Assembly (NCBI GenBank): GCA_018822835.1
Contig: JAHJJO010000101.1
Coordinates: 1-9,138 of the forward strand
Reading direction: 5' to 3'
DNA: 9,138 bases
From: Patescibacteria group bacterium
Lineage (GTDB): Bacteria; Patescibacteriota; Patescibacteriia; Patescibacteriales; JAHJJO01
The notes beneath the pieces are model-generated. The model ran no database searches and was not told where the DNA came from. It was given only the letters and a program-made list of their open reading frames with translations. Of this stretch, positions 1-5,463 are shown one piece after another. A program made the translations under genes and the position numbers. Numbering within the stretch: position 1 is the first letter of the stretch; each line of letters begins with the position of its first letter.

Positions 1-153
1 AATGGCTATGGATCAGCATCAGCTCTTGATAAAAACACGCCCGACACTTGTACAACAAACTACAAATCTTTCTGGCTAAGAACAAGCATTCCCGCAGGCG
101 TAGACGCTGGAGACAAGGATGTTAGATTCTACTTTGAGGCGGAGGGGCTTTAG
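1..153 (+). CDS. C-terminal end of an unidentified, possibly secreted protein (partial)
   Basis: A reading frame is open from the first base of the window and ends at TAG (151-153), giving the last 50 residues of a protein whose start lies upstream. The visible part is rich in Gly, Thr, Asp and aromatic residues. It includes FWLRTSIPAGVDAGDKDV and closes with FYFEAEGL. An alternation of this kind, with an IPAG turn near the end, is common in beta-sandwich domains of bacterial surface proteins, but I do not recognise a family, so the secreted or surface role is only a guess. Base composition is clearly less AT-rich than gltX just downstream. The gene would be transcribed toward gltX, and the palindrome at 189-217 lies between them. 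No start, signal peptide or anchor can be judged from the fragment. Confidence 0.55.
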   Translation, partial: NGYGSASALDKNTPDTCTTNYKSFWLRTSIPAGVDAGDKDVRFYFEAEGL

Positions 154-188
154 TCATAAATTATTACGAATTAAAAATTGCTTTTGTT

Positions 189-217
189 GTAGAGACGAGG
201 CAGTGCCTCGTCTCTAC
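189..217. repeat. Near-perfect 14-bp palindrome, GC-richer than its surroundings
   Basis: GTAGAGACGAGGCA (189-202) is followed after a single G by its exact reverse complement (204-217). It lies in the 155-bp gap between the upstream partial gene and gltX. No T-run follows on either strand, so it is not a classical intrinsic terminator, although the RNA hairpin could still protect a 3' end. Palindromes beginning GTAGAGACG are, from memory, a dispersed repeat type in several bacterial groups. That family assignment is inference. Confidence 0.75.
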
Positions 218-274
218 GCGGGTCAAAACCACTTTGGCATTTCAACATATTTAAACATTTAAACAAAAATTATG

Positions 275-298
275 CTTATATGTTTATATGCTGATATG
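275..298. repeat. Three tandem 8-mers overlapping the possible upstream gltX start
   Basis: CTTATATG, TTTATATG and CTGATATG follow one another directly (275-282, 283-290, 291-298). The most upstream in-frame ATG for gltX (288-290) is simply the end of the second copy. The flanking AT-rich sequence also contains a loose inverted repeat (CATATTTAAACAT near 246-258 against ATGTTTAAAT near 296-305). This argues that the real start of gltX is the ATG at 309. Confidence 0.5.
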
Positions 299-308
299 TT
301 TAAATAAT

Positions 309-1796
309 ATGAAATATTCAAATAATATTCGTTTACGTTTTGCGCCAAGTCCAACTGGTTTTTTACATATTGGCAGTTTAAGAACCGCTCTTTTTAATTA
401 TGTTATTGCAAAAAAATTAGGAGGAAAATTAATTTTACGCATTGAAGACACAGATCAGAAGAGAGAGGTGGAAGGCGCGACAGAAAAATTAATTAATATT
501 TTAGATTGGATTGGCATTAAATTTGATGAAGGATCGCATATCGGCGGTGATTTCGGTCCTTACACTCAAAGCCAGCGTCAAGATGTGTATAAAAAATATT
601 CAGACAAATTATTAAAAAATAACAAAGCGTATTATTGTTTTTGCACTTCTGAAAGATTGCAAAAGATGCGCGAAGATCAGCAGGCAAAAAAATTAGCTCC
701 GCGTTATGATAAAAAATGTAGAAATTTAAATGAAAAAGAAATAAATCAAAAAATAAAATCAGGCGCGAAATTTGTTATTAGACAAAAAATGCCTTTAGAT
801 GGAGAAATAAAAGTGTTTGATGAATTGCGCGGAGAAATTAAATTTCAAGCAAAAGATTTGGAAGATCATGTTTTAATAAAATCAAATAACATTCCAACAT
901 ATCAATTCGCTAGCGTGGTTGATGATCATTTAATGGAAGTCAGCCATGTTGTTCGCGGAGATGAATGGATCGCGAGCTTTCCTAAAAATGTTTTGTTATA
1001 TCAAGCATTTGGTTGGGAAATACCAAAATTTATTCATACACCATTAATATTAAATAAAGAAGGCGGTAAATTAAGTAAACGGCAAGGCGATGTGACTGTA
1101 GAAAATTATAAAGATCAGGGTTATTTACCAGAAGCATTAATTAACTTTTCAGCATTACTTGGTTGGCATCCAAAAGATGAAAAAGAAATTTTGTCGCTTA
1201 ATGAAACAATTGAAAAATTTAATATTAAAGATATTAGGGCAAGCTCGGCTGTTTTTGATCCTGAAAAGCTTGATTATTTGAATGGATACTATATACGAAA
1301 GATGCCTTTGAATAAGTTAACAGAGTTATGTTCGCCATATTTAATAAAACAGACAACAGAAAGCAGACAACAGACAACAGAATTTATTAAAAAAGTTATT
1401 AGCTTAGAGCAAGAAAGGATGAAAAAGCTGTCAGAAATAGGGGAGTTAACAGAATTTTTCTTTGTTGATAAATTGCAGTATGAACCAGAATTGTTAATTT
1501 GGAAAAAGATGAGTTTAGAGGAGGTAAAAAATAATTTAGGGAAAATTTATACGTTATTAGAGAAAATTCCAAAACAAAGTTGGACAAATAATTCTATTCA
1601 AGAAGCCATAATGACTTACTTGCAAGCCAAAGAATTAAAAACAGGGGAGTATCTTTGGCCAATGCGCGTGGCTTTAACAGGACGTAAAGCAAGCCCAGGA
1701 CCATTTGATGTTGCTGAAGTATTGGGAAAAGAAAAAAGCTTAGAAAGAATAGACCTGTCGCGTAATAAATTATGTAACGTCCCGCCCCAGTTATAA
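309..1796 (+). CDS. gltX: Glutamyl-tRNA synthetase (class I)
   Basis: Attaches glutamate to tRNA in the cytoplasm using ATP. The 495-residue protein (counted from the ATG at 309) has the full class I layout. An N-terminal FAPSPTGFLHIGS carries the HIGH-type motif (about residues 20-23), followed by RIEDTD. C110, C112, Y133 and C137 have the same spacing as the zinc site I recall from the E. coli enzyme. LSKR is the KMSKS-type loop (254-258). The C-terminal anticodon-binding part ends with the conserved LWPMRVALTGRKASPGPF. An ATG at 288 is also in frame but lies in a short tandem repeat, so 309 is preferred; neither start has a clear Shine-Dalgarno sequence. Two oddities: a QTTE-repeat insertion at about 348-358, and a final 14-residue tail (DLSRNKLCNVPPQL) encoded by the left arm of an inverted-repeat element. 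Whether it is discriminating or also charges tRNA-Gln cannot be told here. Confidence 0.96.
   Translation: MKYSNNIRLRFAPSPTGFLHIGSLRTALFNYVIAKKLGGKLILRIEDTDQKREVEGATEKLINILDWIGIKFDEGSHIGGDFGPYTQSQRQDVYKKYSDKLLKNNKAYYCFCTSERLQKMREDQQAKKLAPRYDKKCRNLNEKEINQKIKSGAKFVIRQKMPLDGEIKVFDELRGEIKFQAKDLEDHVLIKSNNIPTYQFASVVDDHLMEVSHVVRGDEWIASFPKNVLLYQAFGWEIPKFIHTPLILNKEGGKLSKRQGDVTVENYKDQGYLPEALINFSALLGWHPKDEKEILSLNETIEKFNIKDIRASSAVFDPEKLDYLNGYYIRKMPLNKLTELCSPYLIKQTTESRQQTTEFIKKVISLEQERMKKLSEIGELTEFFFVDKLQYEPELLIWKKMSLEEVKNNLGKIYTLLEKIPKQSWTNNSIQEAIMTYLQAKELKTGEYLWPMRVALTGRKASPGPFDVAEVLGKEKSLERIDLSRNKLCNVPPQL
1350..1382 (+). repeat. In-frame CAGACAACAGAA repeat inside gltX
   Basis: The 12-mer CAGACAACAGAA occurs at 1350-1361 and again at 1371-1382, with a partial copy (CAGACAA) at 1364-1370. 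It encodes QTTESRQQTTE, a polar low-complexity stretch in the C-terminal half of GltX, probably a surface loop between helices. Codon use here is unlike the AT-biased flanks, which suggests slippage or insertion of repeat DNA that kept the reading frame. Confidence 0.6.
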
Positions 1797-1826
1797 GAAA
1801 CTGGAGCGGGATGAGATAAATTTTTT
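1781..1826 (+). terminator. Hairpin spanning the gltX stop codon, possible terminator
   Basis: CCCGCCCCAGTT (1781-1792) pairs with AACTGGAGCGGG (1799-1810), with one mismatch and loop ATAAGA, which contains the gltX TAA. A run of six T begins at 1821, about ten bases after the stem. That is farther than in a textbook intrinsic terminator, so activity is uncertain. It is part of the left arm of the 1750-2106 element. Confidence 0.5.
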
Positions 1827-1853
1827 ATAAATTTTTGAAGTTCATTCTGCCGA

Positions 1854-2017
1854 GACGGCTCCATAGTCCGAATGGAGCCCGCCGATTCGGCGGGCGGAGT
1901 GAGGCTGTGGAGCCTTAATGTAAATTTGCAACATGGCTCCACAGTTTTGCTCCCCCCTCCCCAGTTCGCCACTGGGGGGCGAACTGAGGAGGGGTCCGCA
2001 AAAACTATGGAGCCGTC
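1854..2017. repeat. Element core: outer 14-bp stem carrying three hairpins
   Basis: Perfect outer arms (1854-1867 and 2004-2017) enclose three stems. The first is an 8-bp palindrome CCCGCCGA/TCGGCGGG around one T (within 1875-1896). The second is CTGTGGAGCC (1905-1914) with GGCTCCACAG (1935-1944). The third is a long GC stem: CCCCTCC plus CAGTTCGCC (1954-1970) with GGCGAACTG plus GGAGGGG (1978-1994), with one mismatch between the two blocks. An alternative stem CCCCAGT (1959-1965) with ACTGGGG (1971-1977) competes with the third. The 7-mer TGGAGCC or its complement occurs five times (1858, 1873, 1908, 1935, 2008). It could fold as a four-way junction in DNA or RNA. Longer minus-strand frames through it are shadows. 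Confidence 0.75.
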
Positions 2018-2105
2018 AAGTGCCTGAGCATAGGTAAAAAAATTTAGAGAAAATTTAGCCAATCCGCCACGGCGGAGCAGTCATGAGTTATTGCGCGACA
2101 GGTCT

Positions 2106-2151
2106 AAAAAAAAGGGATTCAATAGCTGTTTAGTAAACTATCGAACCCCTT
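2106..2151 (-). terminator. Intrinsic terminator of the cysteine-rich small gene
   Basis: Read on the minus strand, AAGGGGTTCGATAG (2151-2138) pairs with CTATTGAATCCCTT (2125-2112), using two G-U pairs. The sequence then runs into eight U (2113-2106). The stem begins at the stop codon of the minus-strand gene. The G-U pairs form only in the minus-strand RNA, which fixes the direction. Confidence 0.85.
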
Positions 2152-2521
2152 AATCATGCTCCTTGTTTTCTCTTAATTTTTTGAATAATTTGAAAAAGTC
2201 GCTGGTTGGTTGTTTGCAGACCCCAAACTTTTGGCCAAACAAACACTTGAAAGAGCATTTAAACTGGTCTTCTGCGCAGGCCACGCAATAATTCTGCGTC
2301 GTCATTAAATTTAATAGAAATAATATTTTTGCGTTTTGCGTGGTGAGATTATGATATTTTTTATTAATTCTCGCATAATCCCTCAGCCATTCTTCGGTAA
2401 AGTAGTAAGTAAAAGTGTTTTGCAAAAATTTATCAAATTTTTCTGCCTGCGTTGCAAGATCGTCTAATTTTAATTCACACAATTTATTCATAATCCACTG
2501 CCATTTTCGTTTAATATCCAT
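2150..2521 (-). CDS. Small cysteine-rich protein of unknown function
   Basis: The 123-residue protein has no family I recognise. Its N-terminal two thirds look helical, rich in Lys, Leu and aromatics (KWQWIMNKLCELKLDDLA, then TYYFTEEWLRDYARINKKYH). It has no signal peptide or membrane segment. The C-terminal part has a cysteine cluster, C79, C82, C89, C93 and C102 (spacing CX2C, X6, CX3C, X8, C), after an isolated C15. This suggests a small zinc-binding or, less likely, iron-sulfur site. Start choice is secure: AAAGGAGGT sits four bases before the ATG, by far the best ribosome binding site in the window. Upstream there is a TATAAT hexamer (2582-2577 on the minus strand) without a good -35 at the usual distance. 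The gene has its own intrinsic terminator, so it looks like a single-gene unit. A small regulator or nucleic-acid-binding protein is possible but not shown. Confidence 0.85.
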   Translation of the reverse strand: MDIKRKWQWIMNKLCELKLDDLATQAEKFDKFLQNTFTYYFTEEWLRDYARINKKYHNLTTQNAKILFLLNLMTTQNYCVACAEDQFKCSFKCLFGQKFGVCKQPTSDFFKLFKKLRENKEHD

Positions 2522-2525
2522 TTTT

Positions 2526-2534
2526 ACCTCCTTT
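2526..2534 (-). promoter_or_regulatory. Strong Shine-Dalgarno site of the cysteine-rich gene
   Basis: On the minus strand the sequence reads AAAGGAGGT, then AAAA, then ATG. This is an almost ideal anti-16S match, while the other genes in the window have little or none. It implies efficient translation and fixes the start at 2521. Confidence 0.85.
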
Positions 2535-2688
2535 TAAAGATCTAAAAGTGTTTTTTATTAAATACTTTTTGACTTAATTATATTTTAATATAAAAATAGT
2601 TTTTTGTCCAAAAATTTTGTATGAAATTATCTAAATAGGTAAATCCGGGCAAAGTTAGGGATGTTATTTATTTACAAGTCCTAAGATA

Positions 2689-2717
2689 TTGACATAAAGA
2701 TAAACTTTTGATAAACT
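2689..2717 (+). promoter_or_regulatory. Candidate sigma-70-type promoter of the toxin-antitoxin cluster
   Basis: TTGACA (2689-2694) is a perfect -35 box. With 17 bases of spacing it is followed by TAAACT (2712-2717), a moderate -10. Transcription would start about 25-30 bases before the antitoxin ATG at 2751. The -10 overlaps the palindromes described for 2714-2739. Confidence 0.6.
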
Positions 2718-2739
2718 TAAGTTAAACTTTAATTTAACT
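2714..2739. promoter_or_regulatory. Palindromes over the promoter, candidate autoregulatory operator
   Basis: Two overlapping inverted repeats lie between the -10 and the antitoxin start: the perfect palindrome AACTTAAGTT (2714-2723), and AGTTAAA (2720-2726) with TTTAACT (2733-2739) around six bases. Related AAACTT motifs also lie just upstream (2703, 2714). Phd/YefM antitoxins usually repress their own operon by binding such palindromes, so this is the expected place for the operator. Binding is inferred. Confidence 0.5.
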
Positions 2740-2750
2740 AAATCAAATTT

Positions 2751-2966
2751 ATGGAAAATATTGTTGGTTTAAAACAATTAAGAGAAAACATGGCGCAATA
2801 CACCGAAGAAATTGATAGAGGTAAAACTTTTATTGTATTTAAACAGTCAAAACCATTATTTAAAATTTCACCTATTGATAATAATGAACAATGGGAAGAG
2901 GTTGTTGATTTTACTAAAATCAAAAAAGGCGGAGTTAATATTGATAAAATTTTATCTCGTTTATAA
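2751..2966 (+). CDS. Antitoxin, Phd/YefM-like
   Basis: The 71-residue protein has the typical N-terminal DNA-binding fold of the family: a GLKQLRENMAQYTEEIDRG helix region (residues 6-24), then the strand TFIVFKQSKPLFKISPI. The C-terminal third, rich in Lys, Asp and Ile (VDFTKIKKGGVNIDKILSRL), is the part expected to wrap around and block the toxin. It lies directly upstream of a RelE/ParE-like toxin with five bases between stop and start, the standard antitoxin-first order. Palindromes at the promoter suggest it represses its own transcription, alone or with the toxin. No Shine-Dalgarno sequence precedes the ATG. Family assignment is by recognition of the sequence pattern. The cognate pairing is inferred from adjacency. 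Confidence 0.85.
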   Translation: MENIVGLKQLRENMAQYTEEIDRGKTFIVFKQSKPLFKISPIDNNEQWEEVVDFTKIKKGGVNIDKILSRL

Positions 2967-2971
2967 TCACT

Positions 2972-3214
2972 ATGGATAAAATTTCCAGAGCCATAAAAAA
3001 ATTTACATCCAAAGAACAACAAAATATTAAAATTATTTTATTAAAAATAAAGTCTGGTTTATTAAATAACCTTGATATTAAAAAATTAAAGAATCATAAT
3101 AATATTTTTAGAGTTAGAAGCGGTAAAATAAGAATTATATATCAAGTTGATCAAGATAAAAATATTTTAATTTTGGCTATTGAACGCCGTTCTGATGTAA
3201 CATATAATTTATAA
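2972..3214 (+). CDS. Toxin, RelE/ParE superfamily
   Basis: This 80-residue basic protein has the compact RelE/ParE layout. Two N-terminal helices (ISRAIKKFTSKEQQNIKIILLKIKSG) are followed by LDIKKLKNHNNIFRVRSGKIRIIYQVD and a final strand with ILILAIERRSDVTY. The FRVR..KIRIIYQ block is the core signature of the family. RelE-type members cut mRNA on the ribosome, while ParE-type members poison gyrase. The basic residues in the centre and the C-terminal ERRSDVTY favour the RelE side, but sequence alone does not settle the target. It is the partner of the antitoxin immediately upstream, and the kinase-like gene starts only seven bases after its stop. The length is normal for an intact toxin. Confidence 0.85.
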   Translation: MDKISRAIKKFTSKEQQNIKIILLKIKSGLLNNLDIKKLKNHNNIFRVRSGKIRIIYQVDQDKNILILAIERRSDVTYNL

Positions 3215-3221
3215 AGTTTTT

Positions 3222-3791
3222 ATGCCTCACCATATAATTTTTGAAGGAGCGGAATTAGCTGGCAAGAGTTGGCTGATGTCGCAAGTGTACGATTATTTAG
3301 AGCCAAAATATAATAAAAATAAATATATTTTGGATGGTTGCCATTGGTTTAATTGTGATGTTGCCGTTTATGGCACGGAAAATGGCAAGCCGATTATTAA
3401 GCATTATTTGGAAATATTTAAACAATTAAAAAATAAAAATATTCTTGTTGAAAAATTACATATTTCAGACATTATTTATAATCAGTTTTATCAAAACAAA
3501 GAAGTAAACTATAAAAAAGAAGAAAAAATTTTAAATTCACTTGGTTTTAAAATTATATTAATAGCTTTTATTGAAGATAAAAAAATTTTATTAAAAAGAA
3601 TTCAGGATCGTTTGAATTTATACCCGCATTATGAAAGAATATTACGCGATCCTGACTGGTATATTCAACAACAAAGAAAATACATTCAAGAAATTAAAAA
3701 AACCTCATTACCTTATTTAATAATTTGGACCAATCAATTGCCCAATCACAAACTTATTAATGATATTTTAAAATGGATTGGTGAAAAATAG
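3222..3791 (+). CDS. P-loop nucleoside/nucleotide kinase-like protein
   Basis: The 189-residue protein begins with a strand and a Walker A loop, GAELAGKS (residues 9-16). Its overall form is that of the thymidylate-kinase and deoxynucleoside-kinase group. After the P-loop helix comes NILVEKLHISD (73-83), in the position of the DRxxxS-type substrate and Mg motif. A hydrophobic strand IILIAFIED (111-119) follows, then LLKRIQDRL (123-131), which resembles the arginine-rich LID helix. It probably transfers phosphate from ATP to a nucleoside, nucleotide or other small molecule in the cytoplasm, but the substrate is not readable. The ATG follows the toxin stop after seven bases, so it is likely the third gene of the toxin-antitoxin transcript. 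That may be coincidental packing or a functional link. No Shine-Dalgarno sequence is seen. It ends in TAG, unlike its TAA-ending neighbours. Confidence 0.75.
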   Translation: MPHHIIFEGAELAGKSWLMSQVYDYLEPKYNKNKYILDGCHWFNCDVAVYGTENGKPIIKHYLEIFKQLKNKNILVEKLHISDIIYNQFYQNKEVNYKKEEKILNSLGFKIILIAFIEDKKILLKRIQDRLNLYPHYERILRDPDWYIQQQRKYIQEIKKTSLPYLIIWTNQLPNHKLINDILKWIGEK

Positions 3792-3820
3792 TTAGAGCGC
3801 TAAAGTAAAATAAAAAACTT

Positions 3821-3940
3821 ATGAAAAATTTATTTTTACAACAAACAATTTTCAATAACACTATTGGTCTCGTCACAGTCTCCGGAGCGATAAGCGGAGG
3901 GACTGTGACGACAAAAATAGAATCGCCCGTCGTTAAATAA
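3821..3940 (+). pseudogene. 39-codon frame resembling a decayed MscS gene start
   Basis: An ATG at 3821 opens a 39-residue frame ending in TAA. Its first part reads MKNLFLQQTIFNNTIG. The downstream MscS-family gene begins MQIQIFNNTISDW, and the DNA shows the same relation: AATTTTCAAYAACACTATT at 3847-3865 and 5475-5493, 18 of 19 identical. Just after the match the frame runs into the GC palindrome at 3871-3910. A fair reading is a remnant 5' end of an MscS-type gene, cut off by a repeat insertion or deletion. The shared stretch is short, so chance or a simple local duplication remain possible. I see no evidence that it is translated as a functional peptide. Confidence 0.35.
3871..3910. repeat. 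GC-rich palindrome between the kinase and ATPase genes
   Basis: CGTCACAGTC (3871-3880) pairs exactly with GACTGTGACG (3901-3910). Inside, TCCG pairs with CGGA after a two-base bulge, leaving a loop around GAGCGATAAG. No T-run follows on either strand, so it is more likely a dispersed palindromic repeat than a terminator. It may still end or stabilise the transcript of the upstream cluster. Confidence 0.7.
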
Positions 3941-3970
3941 TAATAAAAATATTTTGATACTTCTTAAAAT

Positions 3971-3999
3971 TTGACACATTGTTGAAACTGCAGTATTAT
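3971..3999 (+). promoter_or_regulatory. Near-consensus sigma-70-type promoter of the ATPase-MscS pair
   Basis: TTGACA (3971-3976), 17 bases, TATTAT (3994-3999). The expected transcription start is near 4006. This excludes the upstream GTG at 4004 as a practical start and supports the ATG at 4037, with a leader of about 30 bases. It is the best promoter in the window. Confidence 0.8.
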
Positions 4000-4036
4000 A
4001 AAAGTGAACATTTGTTATAAGTGTTTTTTAGTAAAT

Positions 4037-5440
4037 ATGATATCAAGACAAGAACTTGAACAAAAAAATAAATGGTGGAAAGAGCCAAAATATCAAATTA
4101 AAGAATCTGTTTGGCCAAAAAGAGAATTATTTCAGGTGATTACAGATAATCTTAGCCATACTTTAATGTTAAATATTGTTGGATTAAGGCGGGTTGGCAA
4201 AAGCACTATTCTGCGTCAATTAATTAATAAATTACTTCAAGATAAAGTAAATCCTGAAAATATATTCTATTATCTTTTTGATTATTCCAGCCAAATTAAA
4301 ACGCCAGTTTTTTTAGATGAAGTTTTATCTGTTTATTTTAATGAAATTTTGCGTCAAAATTATCTTGATTTACAGGAAAAAATATATATAATATTGGATG
4401 AAATTCAATACATAGAAAATTGGCAATCAATATTGAAAAAATATTATGATTTGTCAGGAAAAATGATAAAATTTATTGTTACAGGATCTCAAAGCGTATT
4501 GTTAAAAGGAAAATATAGAGAAAGTTTGGCAGGAAGAATTTTTGATTATTATTTGCCACCGCTTTCGTTTAGAGAATTTTTGATTATTAATAAAGAAACA
4601 ATTGAACAACCTGAAAAGTTTGATTTATTTAATTTAAAAAATGATTATAGCAATTTATATCGATATAATGTATACGCTCAAAATGAATTAATCACTTTAA
4701 GCAGGGAATATTTAATAACTGGACAATTTCCTGAAAGCCGGCAAATTGGCTCTTCTGAAAACAGGCATGAATATATTATGGAAGCAGTTATAGGAAAAGT
4801 TCTGGAAGATTGCATACATATTTTTAATATTAACAAAACTGAGGATTTTAAATTAGTGACTTATCAGTTGTTAAATAATATTGGTTCAATTTTTGAGGTA
4901 ACAAATATTGGTAGAGAGATTGCGATTGTTAGACCAACATTAGATAAATATATTGAATATTTGAAAGAAAGTTATATTATTGAAATTCTTTATAAATATC
5001 ATAAAAGTTTAATTAAAGGCGGTAAAATTACCAAAAAATTATACACGCCGTGCGTTAATTTTACTTGCGCGATAAATCACTACAAGGAGAGCCATATTAA
5101 TGAAGTGCCTGAAGCGTTTGGAAAAATCGTAGAAAATATTATTTATAATGTTTTGTCATTAAAATATAAAGAAAAAACTTTAATAAATAATATTAGTTTT
5201 TATCGCCAAAGAAATAAAGAAATTGATTTTTTGATTTGCAAAAATCAAAAAATTTTACCGATTGAAGTAAAATTCACAAACACAATTAACCTTAAAAATT
5301 TAAAAGTACTTACTGATTATGTTGCGCATAAAAAATTAGAATATGGCGTTGTAATTTCAAAAAATGAATTAGATAGAAAAAAAATAAATGGACAGACAAT
5401 ATATTATATTCCGTATTATTTAGTTTTGCTAATGATATAA
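4037..5440 (+). CDS. AAA-type ATPase with C-terminal DUF4143 region
   Basis: The protein has 467 residues from the ATG at 4037. A GTG at 4004 would add 11 residues but overlaps the expected transcription start. The N-terminal ATPase part has Walker A GLRRVGKST (49-57), Walker B IIILDEIQ-like YIILDEIQ with D121 and E122, a sensor-like VTGSQS (148-153), and the LAGRIFDYYLPPLSFREFL block typical of this family. The C-terminal part carries E395-X-D397 and, 13 residues later, E410-X-K412 (in IEVK). This matches the PD-(D/E)XK nuclease-like fold seen in DUF4143 proteins. Such ATPases are abundant in many bacteria and archaea but have no settled role; nuclease activity is possible and unproven. It is followed after 23 bases by an MscS-family gene on the same strand, probably on the same transcript. 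No Shine-Dalgarno sequence is seen. Confidence 0.88.
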   Translation: MISRQELEQKNKWWKEPKYQIKESVWPKRELFQVITDNLSHTLMLNIVGLRRVGKSTILRQLINKLLQDKVNPENIFYYLFDYSSQIKTPVFLDEVLSVYFNEILRQNYLDLQEKIYIILDEIQYIENWQSILKKYYDLSGKMIKFIVTGSQSVLLKGKYRESLAGRIFDYYLPPLSFREFLIINKETIEQPEKFDLFNLKNDYSNLYRYNVYAQNELITLSREYLITGQFPESRQIGSSENRHEYIMEAVIGKVLEDCIHIFNINKTEDFKLVTYQLLNNIGSIFEVTNIGREIAIVRPTLDKYIEYLKESYIIEILYKYHKSLIKGGKITKKLYTPCVNFTCAINHYKESHINEVPEAFGKIVENIIYNVLSLKYKEKTLINNISFYRQRNKEIDFLICKNQKILPIEVKFTNTINLKNLKVLTDYVAHKKLEYGVVISKNELDRKKINGQTIYYIPYYLVLLMI

Positions 5441-5463
5441 TTTATATATTTTTATTTAATCTT

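Larger units (their letters stand above)
1750..2106. mobile_element. 357-bp non-coding element with long imperfect inverted-repeat arms
   Basis: The 25 bases at 1750-1774 match the reverse complement of 2082-2106 at 22 positions; both begin TAGACCTGTCGCG. The similarity continues inward. Each arm next has a GC-rich small palindrome (1781-1810 left, 2063-2076 right), then an AT stretch of the form TAAATTTT..TAAATTTTT, and finally a perfect 14-bp match (GACGGCTCCATAGT, 1854-1867, against 2004-2017). The arms therefore span about 118 and 103 bases and enclose a structured centre. I see no transposase gene or credible coding frame inside, so it resembles a MITE-like non-autonomous element. No clear target-site duplication is visible. 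The left arm overlaps the end of gltX, and the right arm ends at the A-run of the next gene's terminator. Confidence 0.7.

Noticed and set aside
1399..1587. Minus-strand open frame of 62 codons
   Set aside because: It lies entirely antisense inside gltX, has no ribosome binding site, and its composition follows from the opposite strand.
1854..2017. tRNA, riboswitch or CRISPR array
   Set aside because: The stems do not match a tRNA cloverleaf or a riboswitch core I know, and the repeats are inverted and not regularly spaced direct repeats.
1616..2062. Minus-strand open frame of 148 codons across the gltX end and the GC-rich element
   Set aside because: It is open because of the GC-rich inverted repeats; the translation has no protein-like pattern and overlaps conserved gltX sequence.
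2544..2570. AT-rich hairpin (AAAAGTGTTT with AAATACTTTT) as a terminator
   Set aside because: The stem has almost no G-C pairs and lies in the 5' leader of the minus-strand gene; it is likely chance in AT-rich sequence.
2738..3022. Minus-strand open frame of 94 codons
   Set aside because: It is antisense to the antitoxin and the toxin start, both of which are well supported.
4004..4036. Upstream GTG start for the ATPase
   Set aside because: It sits at the expected transcription start of the TTGACA-N17-TATTAT promoter, so the ATG at 4037 is more plausible.
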